64,000 nt of DNA, taken from Zanthoxylum bungeanum (lineage: Eukaryota; Streptophyta; Magnoliopsida; Sapindales; Rutaceae). Shown here one piece after another: positions 34,581 through 44,663 of the stretch (positions within the stretch are counted from its first letter, which is position 1; each line of letters begins with the position of its first letter). A program made the translations under genes and the position numbers. The notes beneath the pieces are model-generated. The model searched no databases and had not been told where the DNA came from. It saw only the letters and a program-made list of their open reading frames with translations. The stretch spans positions 45,704 through 109,703 of the forward strand of contig SKCR01041558.1 in NCBI GenBank assembly GCA_019454045.1. Direction: 5' to 3'.

Positions 34581-36421
34581 TGTAACACCTGGTAATCTCA
34601 ACGAATTATACGTTGTCAAAGGCCGATAACTACTATGAATGAGGAAATGAATGAAGGCCTGAAATGAATGAAGGCCTAAAATTTGTCCAGCGTCGCGACT
34701 CATATGGGCTAGCATCGCGACGCCAAGCTTGAGGTTTTTCTCTGCTCAGTCAAATTTGTGTGAGCGTCGCGACGCGGATAACAGTGGAAGTTTACTGCCT
34801 CATTCTGATTGGTGGACGTCTTGATACTAAGAATATAGCATCGCGACGCGTGAGCGAGTTGCGACGCCTAACCCTTGCTTCATGCTGCGGTAGCAGAGGA
34901 TGCTCACTAGTTCAGTTGCAGTCGCGAGCGTCGCGAAGCCCAAAGGACAGAGTCGCTAAGCATGACAAGAATTTCCTCAAATTAGTTTTAGTCCATTCTA
35001 GTTTCCCTCGAACATATTAGAAGCCATCCTAAGGGTCTCATATCAGTCTATATACATAGATTACATCATGACACAAGTATAATATACGATATAGTGATAA
35101 TGGCACCGAAGCCTATTCTACGACTTAAATTCTAATTATGTTTATCAATTATAGATTGTTGACAGGAATCGCAATTGTCTTCGATGAAGTGAAGTAATGT
35201 TAGCCATATTCCAAATCAGTGAGTAGACCATACTCTCAAACTGTATTTACTTATATGAATTTGAATCAAGACTAACTTTTGAGAACTTAGGGCGTTAGCA
35301 TAGATTTCTTTCAATTGTATTTGAATAAGAACATTTTGAGAAATGTTTTTCAGAAAGGAATGATTTTAGAACTTGAGTTTTATGATTTTCGAGATATGGG
35401 GAAAAAACCCACCTCAGTATGTAACTCGACTCAAATATGGAATTGATGGATACAGATATCATGTGCATATACAGTTTAGGACTAGGGATGACTGATGTCC
35501 CTAGATCCCAGATTTTGAGTCAGGAGGATGGTATAGATTCGCACCCCAGCTTCATATTTGTGGCTTGGGGGACAGCGATATATAACGCCCCAAGACCACC
35601 AGATATTTGCGTACGGGAGGACGCCCACAAGCTCCAGATTTTTCTTATGGGGGGACGGCAATATGTAATGCCCCATACGCCAGATATTCAGATACATATA
35701 TTCATATATTGATTTTTCAGATACAGATTTTTCATAAACAGATTTCTCAAAAATAGATTTTCAAAAACGGATTTCCAGAAACAGATTTTTTGGAAACGAT
35801 AAGTTTTACGAAAGAGTTTTCACGCGAACTCATTTTTACAGAAAATCATGAGTCTTACAAATAGAAATGAGTTTTCAGAAAATTTTTACATAAAGAAATG
35901 TATTTTCTTATAAGAAATAGATCTCAGGAAAGATTATTTCTAGAAGGATTTTCATTTAACCATGAATTTTTCAGAAATAATTTGTTTTCGATTTAAACTG
36001 TCCACTCACTAGATCGTTCAAACGATTTAACCCCCGCCCACTCCTAGTGTTTCCGTTTCACAGGTTACTCGGAGGACGAGCTCGAGAGGATGGATACTGA
36101 TGACATTCACTAGGGTGTTGAGTCCACTAGGTCAAGTCAAACACCGAGTTCAGTCAGAGTCCGAGTATAGTCATGCATCATGTGTTGTTAGTAAAGTCTG
36201 CATGTGTAAAAGTTAGAAATGTCCATGAAAAGAGCACAAGTGTAATGTTATTGAGTTATGAGCTTTGAGACGTATTTTTTTACGTTACTAGTTGGGGCGA
36301 TGGTCCCTATGCATGAGCTTATGTTTGAAAAAAGAATAATAGTGTTTTTCATAGTCAAAGGCTCAAGGGGATAGGACGACCTATTCCGTGCCGGTAGCAT
36401 CCCATGGAGGGGGATGTTACA
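34581..36421 (+). repeat. 3' LTR of gypsy element
   Basis: 1841 bp. It matches the 5' LTR except for the missing ~820 bp promoter segment near its start. It keeps the CGTCGCGACGC words (34690..34950) and the ACAGATTTTTCA repeats (35690..35800). Confidence 0.87.
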
Positions 36422-37009
36422 TAATGAAACCGAGCTTGTGGCTAATAGTTATATGAATTCTTTATTTACTCACACCATCATGAGAAATCAAACATAAAAC
36501 CTACTATATAGTAGAGATGTTCTGACCAAGTGAGTTAATACTTGTTGACATACTGGACTTATTTCACTTGCCCAATAATATAAAAATGGACTTGTCCTAC
36601 TTTAAGAATTTTATCATATATTGTATACTTTGAGATTGAAAAGAATATTGACAGAGCTTAATAGGAAAAGCTTTGTCAGATTCGTAAAAAAGATAAAAAC
36701 AAAAGCATAAATGATTGAGGATATGAACTTATATAAGAGTAAATATCGAAAGAACGTAAAATACGATAAGAAATATTATTCCACCATTTATAAAAGAGAT
36801 CCCAATAACATATGAATGGATTTATTCCGCTTGTCCAATAACATAAAAATAGACTTGTTCCACTTTAAGAATAAATGCATTTTTTGGTTTAATAATTTTG
36901 ACATGTGCATTACTTGTGCATCACTTGGGTTTGGTCCTGCAGCGGCCACCTGGACTCCCTATTTTATGAAAGATGTTGGATTTTTGTTCTTTCAAGATGC
37001 TTCACATAT
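36422..37009 (+). repeat. duplicated host segment copy 2, upstream of gene 2
   Basis: Matches 9283..9800 and 10315..10385 without the hAT element. It has two ~230 bp units starting near 36571 and 36800. The uninterrupted GGTCCTGCAGCGGCCACC near 36938 is the empty site of the hAT insertion in copy 1. Confidence 0.85.
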
Positions 37010-37259
37010 GCCACTGGGCTCTTGGCCCAGTGGTGAGCTTGTGCTCTCCCAAACTCCCTGCAATGGCAGGGAGTCCAAATCTCTCAATTGAGAGATTCTC
37101 TCCAAGAGTGGGAGTAGAATTCTCCCCATATTTGAGTGGGAGTAGATATTTCGTCTTTAGTAGGCGTAGAATTCTGGATGTGCTATAAATGTTTGTATTC
37201 ATTATTCCAGTAGATTTCAGATTATATATCTGTAGAATTGTATTGTAATAAAAAAAAAA
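37010..37259 (+). mobile_element. tRNA-derived SINE in gene 2 promoter region
   Basis: A 250 bp insertion with a pol III box-A-like TGGCCCAGTGG (37023..37033), a box-B-like GGAGTCCAAATCTC (37070..37083) and a terminal A run. It is flanked by a 16 bp direct repeat (AAGATGCTTCACATAT at 36994..37009 and 37260..37275). Copy 1 of the host segment shows the uninterrupted target near 10370. It ends about 80 bp upstream of the gene 2 TATA box. Confidence 0.9.
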
Positions 37260-37340
37260 AAGATGCTTCACATATAATCTTATCCGCAGAAGCCGATCAC
37301 TTTTGAGTATATGTTTCATATGTGGCTTCTTTATTATGGC

Positions 37341-37347
37341 TATATAA
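37341..37347 (+). promoter_or_regulatory. TATA box of small-protein gene 2
   Basis: TATATAA, 69 bp before the ATG, identical spacing to gene 1. Confidence 0.75.
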
Positions 37348-37409
37348 GGAAGGTAAAAGGCATATATAATACATATATCATCTTATAATTTTCTTTGCTT
37401 TGTTATAGG

Positions 37410-37850
37410 ATGGTGCTCAATTTGAGACAGGTAATTTCTGATTGGCCTGGTGTTATAAAGGTGAATAACAAGGATAATCCAAATGATAAAAGGTATATTC
37501 TTGATGGAAAGGACGAGGAATTGGGAGCTATGTGGCTTGGGAATAAGGAACATCCAGTAGAGGTTCGTTATGTTGGGAAGTTGCCGGATAGAAGGTTCGC
37601 AGGTTATCGCATTATGACGATCTGGGATGATGGAGACTATCATATATGTTGGAAGTTCGCAGCCGATCAGAGTACTTATACACAACATGTTGATGGGAGT
37701 CGTGCCTTTGTGTTAGTGTTTGATGATCCTGCCAAGGATAATATAAAGTTGACCACCTACGCTCCTGAGGATGAAACTTTTGATTCTTCTGGGACAAAAG
37801 AGGTTAACAATTACAAGGTAAGCACGAAGATTGCTGGACCTAAAAAATAA
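37410..37850 (+). CDS. small unrecognised plant protein, copy 2
   Basis: 146 residues from the ATG at 37410. The first 134 residues align without gaps to copy 1 with about 20 changes; several cluster (residues 46 to 48 and 64 to 67) and are radical. By rough hand count about 14 synonymous and 26 to 28 nonsynonymous base changes separate the copies, so constraint exists but is not strong. The C-terminus differs from copy 1 after VNN, exactly where ACAAG/GTAAGC makes a strong splice-donor-like site; the last ~12 residues may be intron-encoded. No signal peptide or membrane segment. Family and function unknown to me. AATAAA follows at 37925. Confidence 0.77.
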   Translation: MVLNLRQVISDWPGVIKVNNKDNPNDKRYILDGKDEELGAMWLGNKEHPVEVRYVGKLPDRRFAGYRIMTIWDDGDYHICWKFAADQSTYTQHVDGSRAFVLVFDDPAKDNIKLTTYAPEDETFDSSGTKEVNNYKVSTKIAGPKK

Positions 37851-37924
37851 TAAAAATAAACTCATAATTAATTAAGTGCTTTCAGTAATAAACTCATTGT
37901 TGTAGCTAGAGAGATAGACTCTCT

Positions 37925-37930
37925 AATAAA
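37925..37930 (+). terminator. poly(A) signal of gene 2
   Basis: AATAAA in the same conserved context as in gene 1. Confidence 0.55.
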
Positions 37931-38170
37931 TAAATGAAAACAGTGTGTTTGAGTATTTATGTGAATGTGTGGTAGCTTTTAATTTTTTTAAAAAAATGAA
38001 CTCAAGCGAAACATTAAAATAACAGCTTAAATCCCAATTAAATTGGTATCTAAAAATTTGACTAATCATATATAATATAGTTGAAATTCTCACGTGCAAC
38101 GAAGATTCTACGTCATTTTCCCATATTGCCTAAAGAAGCATTACAAACCGATTCAATTCACACTAGGGGG

Positions 38171-39430
38171 AACCAGAATACTCCAGATCATCTACTAATT
38201 AAATTTTGCCTCCACTGACAACGATGGAAGACTGACATTGCGAGCTTGCACTGCACAGTAAACACGATATCTCGATTTATAAGAGCATGATCCAGTTAGG
38301 GACATATTCATAATGATGAATTTTGATGATGCAATACTAGAATATCATCAAAATTAGAAGACTTTGACGCACATTCGCGAGTATTAATTATAAAAAGATG
38401 TCGAAGCAAAATTGTGAAGACTCAAGTGCCAAACGAAGAAATCAAAAGTAATTTTATAGCTTAAAGCTCTTATTGTAAGTGAGTTTATAATTCAAATACT
38501 TTAAACTCATAGGACTCCTACACATTCATATAGATGCATTAGGGTTAAGCGCAAAATGTTTTAAACCTTCAAATCCTGAGATTTATGTACTGAAACCGGC
38601 ATACCAATCCCTCAGACCACCATACCGGTACCAGTGCTCTGTTCTGAGCAGTTTTATATCACCTCTGAAACCGAGCTACTCCATACCGATCCCACATATC
38701 GGTCAGTCTAGAATTTGCACAGTTACTGGAACTGGACTAGACATACCGACATTCATACCGCTCTACCTCATTGTTTTACATGCTCTGGAACTTGCATGAT
38801 CCATACCGGTCAGTAATATGGTATGTGCTCTTTAATCTTCAACGGTAATATAGCTGTTATATTCGCTAACCGACATACCGGCCTCTGCAAGACCGGTATA
38901 CCGGTCTCAAAGCACAAAATATGGACAACTTAATTTTCTCTAAATTGAGTCCCTATTTCGTTTTTGCCAAGCTCTTGAACTTTCTACATTTCTCTAAGGA
39001 AAAAAATATTGAGAGTAGCTTAAATATTCTTGATCAAGCACTCTCATCATAATCAAATCTCACACACTTCACCTTCATACACATTTAGTGAGCTTGGAAT
39101 ACTTTGGTTAGAAACTCACATCCTAAATCATATTATCTTTTGTGAGTGTCCAAGTTGTGTTGTAAACATTCATATTTCAAATACTTGGTTGGGAAATCCC
39201 TTGTTGAGTGGGTATACTCAAAAATGTGCTTTTGATTGTAAAAGGTTAAAAGAGTGAACCTAAGTGAAAAACTCTTGGTGTTGTAAAAGGTTGAGGGTGA
39301 ACTTATGAAAACTCTTGGATTGGGATGAACCATGAAAAACTCTTGGTTGCAAGTGCGCCACGGAAAACTCGGTGTAAAATGTGTGATCACTTTTAACATA
39401 GTGGAAAGCTTCATACATCAGCTCACTCTA
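38171..39430. other. non-coding DNA, possible old Sirevirus-like LTR
   Basis: No gene. 38315..39420 has the texture of a Sirevirus LTR: TTTTGATGATGCAA near its start, GTAAAAGGTTGAGGGTGAAC and GAAAACTCTTGG near its end. ATACCG(G/A) words recur about ten times between 38590 and 38905. I found no partner LTR or TSD, so this is tentative. Confidence 0.35.
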
Positions 39431-40824
39431 CATGAGCCAAAGTAAGTTCTATATTATTATTATTATTTAATATATTTTTATCTTTTATATATTTTTTTAT
39501 AGTTTTCATTTTCAGTAGGCAGATTGAGCAATCCAACATTTGTGCACGCAAGATGGGTAAGATTTTTGAGGTCCAACATTTGTGCACGCAAGATGCGTAA
39601 GATTTTTGAGGAACAGATGGTTCTAGAGGGAATCTGTTGGAAGAAAGTTTCCTCAGACGCTAAGAAATTATATTTTGAATAATTAAAAATATTTAGAAAT
39701 TTTAATTAATTACTTAATATAAAATTATATTATATTATGGTTTTATATATGTTTATGTTCAGTTGCGTTTTTTTCTTATATAACTTTAAACAATTTATAT
39801 TATAGTTTAACATTTCTCACATTTATTATAGGATTGCTATAGAGTTGTCCGGGACTAGTAGTTGCAGACTAGGGAGCCGTAAATGATGACCGATTATTTA
39901 TTGAGATTTTCAGAGGGGAGAGGAAGAAGCATGTCTACGGTCTGGGCTCCCAGTATGTACCTAAAGGTAGTTACTCATCTTTCATTGCCTCGGTTTCACA
40001 GGCGAAAATACAGGAAGAGATCACTACGCTGAGACAACAGTTACAGCAGTAGCCGGAGCAGATTCAGCAACAGCATGAACATATGTAGCAGTAAATATAG
40101 GAGCAATTGCAGAAGCAGCATGAGACGCTTCAACAACAGATATAGGAGCGGATGCGACAGTAGATACTGGAGCAGGTTTGACAACCTCTTCAGTTGATGT
40201 AGCAGTAGTTGTCTCCTTGTGATACTCCTCATCATCCTAGTGTGCAGTACATTTTTTTTAATGTAATACGGTACATTAATGTAATATTATTATTTTATGT
40301 TTATTATTATATAATATTTTTTATTATTTATTTATAACAATCAATTTTAATAAAAATATATATATATATATATATATAATTTAATAGAAAAAAAAATATA
40401 ATATAAGACCGAATATTCGGTCAGTAATTATATTATAATGTGTAAACTATGCCGACAATAATATATGATCGGTAAATTCAAGGAATTACCGAACGATATA
40501 ACGGTCGGTAATAAAAGATTTTTTTATTGACTGTATATTTTTTCGGTCGGTAATATTTTGAGTTATTATCATCCGAAATTCATTTATTTAACGACCGATT
40601 ATTTCTCATTTTCCATTGGTAACCATCGCTAATATTTACTAACAATAAATTTATCTGATCTGTAATTGGTCGATAAATCACTGACGGAAATATTTCGGTC
40701 AGTATTTTGGTATCAACGAGACATTTACCGACATAATATTGTGGTCGGTAATATATCATTCCGACTGAAATCTATTATTTACCTACCGAATTATTGATTG
40801 ATAAATAGATGTTTTCTTATAGTG
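39431..40824 (+). mobile_element. CACTA (En/Spm-like) transposon remnant
   Basis: The right end GTTTTCTTATAGTG (40811..40824) is the inverted form of a CACTATAAGAAAAC terminus. Inside it, 40420..40805 is packed with both orientations of GGTCGGTAAT-like subterminal words, a CACTA hallmark. A decayed transposase tail lies to the left. I could not find the left terminus, so the left limit is set by texture only. A 40 bp direct duplication (CCAACATTTGTGCACGCAAG unit) lies at 39533..39610. Confidence 0.75.
39880..40240 (+). pseudogene. CACTA transposase C-terminal remnant
   Basis: One frame reads a transposase_24-like tail: KKHVYGLGSQYVPKGS followed by a Gln-rich coiled stretch (IQEEITTLRQQLQQ). 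At least seven in-frame stops fall in this Gln-rich part, nearly all TAG or TAA at positions where CAG or CAA is expected. Family knowledge: such tails occur in plant Ptta/En/Spm transposases. The gene is dead. Confidence 0.65.
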
Positions 40825-41788
40825 ATCTATAATTACTCGAACTCGAGTAATCCCACGTATGCAAAGTGCATTCGCAATTCTATGTGGTACGCCCTTAGGC
40901 CAAACAACCTTTTCATGTTATTTTGGTACTTTTCACCCAATAATTAATTAATAACACATGGAAGAGAAACAACAAAAATAAACATGCATGCCGAAATACA
41001 CAAACATTCATATAGTTCCTTTCTGTGTTAATTTGGTATTTGTCATCTGATAATTACATGGATCAGAGACAACAAAATTCAATATGCAATAAAAAATACA
41101 CAAACATTCATATAGATTTAAATTTTTTGCCAAAGTTTATGAAAGGATTAAAATGTCGAATATTTCATGTTATTTATAGATACTATTGTGGGTAGTTTTA
41201 GTATGTGATAAAAGAGAAATAAAATTTTACAATTTTATCCAACTTAAAAAAAAAAAAAAAAAAGCATATTTGAACCTTTTCATACTTCTTATCAAAATTC
41301 CGCAACTTTAGTTTTGTTAAGATAGCATTACTCCTAATTATATATTAAGTTATATGTTTTGAATCCCCATGTGTATATTTGCATTAGTCTTTATCATCTC
41401 TTTCAAATATTATAGATATTAAATCTTGATCATTTAATTAATAATTAACATAAAGAATCTCGAGCAATGAATTCAGGGAGTGCGTTTCTTGTAAAAACCT
41501 GTAACAGCTGGGAGTTTTACATACTTCGCTTAAACCCGAAATAAGTTGTTTGGCGGTGGGGTTTCCAACGATTTCAAAAAAAAAAATTATAAATATAGAT
41601 TTTAATAAAAAGTGAGGGAGCAAATAAAGTTATATAACACATACACAAGACACAACCTTAAAAAAGGCATGGCATTCGAAAGAGTTGTGGTTGTGATGAA
41701 ATTTTTTTTTAAATGTACTTTTTTAGTTAAAGCTAATTAATATAATGGATTTAATGATAATATTTTAAAATTAAAATTAACATAGACC
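40825..41788. other. intergenic DNA with a ~110 bp tandem duplication
   Basis: Two diverged copies at about 40915..41030 and 41035..41125 both end ATACACAAACATTCATATAG. Nothing coding that I can support. Confidence 0.5.
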
Positions 41789-41796
41789 TTTAAATC

Positions 41797-42483
41797 TAGG
41801 GGTGTGCATCGGTCGGTTAATCCTTGTTTTTTTAACCGTAACCGAAATCTTCGGTTAAATAAAAGTGTGACCGATTTAACCAATTTATGACACATAACCA
41901 TTAACCAATTAACCATTATATTTCGGTCGGTTGTGGTTAATTCGGTTATTAACCAATCCAATAAATTAAAATTTAATATTTTTTTATAATTTTTAATTAG
42001 TAAAATTATATATGATGTAGGTCGGTTCTACCGATTTTTTCGGAACGTTTCAACCGGTCGAACCACTGACGCATTAAATTTTTTGGATTACTAATTCGAT
42101 CACATATCCGATTCTAAATATACCGATTCTAACTAACATTTGATTAATATATCTATATTTAATTACATGCGAGAGAAATATTTTTTAAACTCTCGATGAT
42201 TGTCACGGCCTCAGATTTCCTTCCAAACCTGCCATGTTAGAAATTTTAAGGGTCACGAATCCACCACGATGCAAAATTTACAAATTTGAAATTTTATATA
42301 TTTTTACCTTTAAATTCTTGAGAGAAATTAAAAAAAGTCAAAATCAAGCTGTTAATGCAGCTTGTCATTTAAATTTTATCAATTTAATTTTTGGGTAGTA
42401 TTATCAAATCAATATAACTACAACCAATTAAGAGTTTACATGCAAACTATCTTAACTCTAAAAAATTAAAGGATTCGCACGGG

Positions 42484-42532
<49 letters not shown>

Positions 42533-42716
42533 TTTAATTTCGGTTAATTGGTCGGTTCGGTTATACGAATATCATAACCGTAACCGAACCGAATAACCGA
42601 AAAAGTTAAAATTTTTAACCGCAATAACCGATTTAACCGAATTAACCGAACCGTACTAAAAAAATGGGTCGAAACGGTTCGGTTAATCGGTTAAAACCGA
42701 TTAATGCACACTCCTA
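41797..42716. mobile_element. hAT-type nonautonomous element near RIP gene
   Basis: TIR TAGGGGTGTGCAT at the left pairs with ATGCACACTCCTA at the right. Exact 8 bp TSD TTTAAATC at 41789..41796 and 42717..42724. The 920 bp interior has no gene; both ends are dense in AACCGA/CGGTTAA words in opposite orientation, so the single strand could fold. A (TA)n run lies at about 42487..42531. TIR sequence and TSD length fit hAT. Confidence 0.88.
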
Positions 42717-42842
42717 TTTAAATCTACAGTTACATTGAAAAAAAAAAGTTAAAACAAAGTCCATAGAAACACCACCATCAACACATACACACGCATAATA
42801 TTAATGAGATAATACAAACTTGACTATCTTTTTAAGATAGTT

Positions 42843-42848
42843 TTTATT
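42843..42848 (-). terminator. candidate poly(A) signal of RIP gene
   Basis: AATAAA on the minus strand, about 100 bp after the stop. Confidence 0.45.
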
Positions 42849-42947
42849 CTAGAAAGTAGCACGATGTAGTAGAAACAACAAACCCACGAACACTACGTGT
42901 ACATATATAATGAGCCGAGTGACATGCTGACCGTACTTGCCAGAATC

Positions 42948-44504
42948 TCAGTAGACGTACCAATCCCAAGTGACAGTCACCTTGATACGGTACCTTGTAG
43001 GACTAACAGTAGAAATATACTGCTCATATGTGCCAGAGAGGCGAGCAGAGAATGTTGCTTGTCCATTGGCAATCTTATCATCGGGACCAAAGCTGATGGA
43101 TTGTGTCAGATCGGCCGAAACTATGAGGGTGGAGTTTGTAGGCACAGCTACCACTGATCTCGACAAAGGAATCATCCCCCCAGGCTTTACATTTATGTAC
43201 TTATTATCTGCCTTTCGAAAGAGCACACTTTTTTCTCCAATTTTATTGTTTTGAGCATCAATCTTTCCATAAATATCGATCGCTTCTCCTCCATCTGAGT
43301 CTATGAGTGTAACCACTATCCTGGCCTGCACCGCTTCACTTAAAACTGCATAGTTTACTGTGACTGACGCACCATTTTTGCCATTGACTTGACGACGTAT
43401 AAGCCGGTCATACTTATTGGCGGTGACGTTCATAACATCCCAGGAAATTTCACCTTTACTGAGTTCATCATCTTCGGACAACCATTCCTTACTCTTGAGA
43501 GCCAATTTGAAGATGAAGTCATCATCGGCTGTGATGGATCGAGCTGGGCCATTTAACAAAATCGTTTCCCTCGTGTGGATAGATTCGGAATCATTGCTTC
43601 CATGATTATAAATATATTGAGAAATACTCAGTCCGTCACTGACTTCGATTGTGCCATAGATGTCACCTCTAGTGTCAGAATCTCCGTCTATGTTGTTAAC
43701 TGTCACCGAGTAAATCTCCACCAGCGGTCGTCCTTCACAATATTCCTCTCCAGCAGCCATACGTCGTTGACGCCCCCCTGGCCTTGGTCCGGGTCCAAAG
43801 AAGCGTCCCTTCAAGATCCCAATGATGGCGAGAGCAGCCTCAACAGTGGTAACCTGAAACCTATTATTTTGAGGAAATCGAAAGTTAGGATCCGCATCGA
43901 CATGCAGCAATGAGTTAGAGAGGGTTCTCCAACCATGCAGAAAACTATTAATCCAAGAAGGGGTTGACTCGGTGGTGCGATGGTTAGTGAAGTGGTTTGT
44001 GATTTCATTGAATCTAAGAGATTCAATGATCATCAAAAGTACAACAATAATTGAATTCGCCCTGACTCTATCATTGGTGGAGGTAGCTAGGTTATTTATA
44101 GCATTAATAAGTTCCTGCCGGCCAACATTTATGGACGTCAAAGAAGATACACCAGCGGCACCTGTCAGGTCATCGTACATATCACCGAAGCTAAGGAAGG
44201 TAGATCCCGGAATCCGATGTCGAGGATTGTTGTCATCATACCTTAACTCCAACCACTGGTTAGAACCCTCCATTCGGTAGGCGACCAAATAAAGGTTGTC
44301 CCGCCGAAATCTCATTGTGATGTTACGAGTGTTTGTTTGAAACACAATGTCGAAAAATCGAGCGGGTGGATTTATCTCATCAGGGGTAACAGCATGATTG
44401 TGTGAATATCTCACTGCCACTGAATTGCGCAACCGTTCAATGAAGCGCCTATAACTTTCCCCCATACCTTCTTCAACATTAAACGTTTCAGTGAATTCCG
44501 CCAT
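42948..44504 (-). CDS. ribosome-inactivating protein fused to a DUF6598-like domain
   Basis: 518 residues, one exon, start ATG at 44504. Residues ~10 to 235 are a RIP domain (rRNA N-glycosidase, removes one adenine from the large-subunit rRNA loop). It shows the family's active-site residues: Tyr72 (LYLVAYR), Tyr110 (FGDMYDDL), Glu161 and Arg164 (IIESLRF) and Trp192. A Pro/Gly/Arg-rich linker (about 234 to 252) joins a C-terminal domain (about 260 to 518) that I read as DUF6598, by wording such as GGMIPLSRSVVAVP. No signal peptide, so probably cytosolic, unlike secreted type 1 RIPs. Not a lectin B chain, so not type 2. All catalytic residues are present, so activity is plausible but untested. 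A TATA box lies 152 bp upstream and a hAT element 231 bp beyond the stop. Confidence 0.92.
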   Translation of the reverse strand: MAEFTETFNVEEGMGESYRRFIERLRNSVAVRYSHNHAVTPDEINPPARFFDIVFQTNTRNITMRFRRDNLYLVAYRMEGSNQWLELRYDDNNPRHRIPGSTFLSFGDMYDDLTGAAGVSSLTSINVGRQELINAINNLATSTNDRVRANSIIVVLLMIIESLRFNEITNHFTNHRTTESTPSWINSFLHGWRTLSNSLLHVDADPNFRFPQNNRFQVTTVEAALAIIGILKGRFFGPGPRPGGRQRRMAAGEEYCEGRPLVEIYSVTVNNIDGDSDTRGDIYGTIEVSDGLSISQYIYNHGSNDSESIHTRETILLNGPARSITADDDFIFKLALKSKEWLSEDDELSKGEISWDVMNVTANKYDRLIRRQVNGKNGASVTVNYAVLSEAVQARIVVTLIDSDGGEAIDIYGKIDAQNNKIGEKSVLFRKADNKYINVKPGGMIPLSRSVVAVPTNSTLIVSADLTQSISFGPDDKIANGQATFSARLSGTYEQYISTVSPTRYRIKVTVTWDWYVY

Positions 44505-44655
44505 TTTTCTGGTTCAATAGCTTCCTTGTAAAAGAGAAAGAAAGAAAATAGTTTATTTTAGGGAGAGATTGCACGTACACAAACTAAAGATGTTTATGAC
44601 TTGAACAAAAAAAAATACTTGAATAAGTTGAGATACAACAAACTGGACACCTAGC

Positions 44656-44663
44656 TATTTATA
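44656..44663 (-). promoter_or_regulatory. TATA box of RIP gene
   Basis: TATAAATA on the minus strand, 152 bp before the ATG, predicting a leader of about 120 bp. Confidence 0.65.

Larger units (their letters stand above)
27738..36421 (+). mobile_element. Ty3/gypsy LTR retrotransposon, old, chromovirus-like
   Basis: Plus-strand element. LTRs start TGTAACACC and the 3' LTR ends ATGTTACA. A tRNA-iMet primer site lies at 30338 and a polypurine tract (TTTGGGGGAGAATT) directly precedes the 3' LTR. The TSD is TAATA (27733..27737) and TAATG (36422..36426); the intact paralogous site lies near 9283. The words GAGGACGAAT...GGGGGAGAATTTGTAACACC resemble Tekay-type chromovirus ends. The LTRs are clearly diverged, so it is older than the copia elements. 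Confidence 0.88.

Noticed and set aside
40041..40235. Leu-rich 64-codon minus-strand frame
   Set aside because: Antisense of the Gln-rich CACTA transposase tail; Leu runs are the reverse reading of CAG/CAA repeats.
41438..41623. 61-codon minus-strand frame
   Set aside because: Short, AT-rich, no motif and no conserved copy in the window.
42487..42531. Long (TA)n run
   Set aside because: Simple microsatellite inside the hAT element; no further signal.
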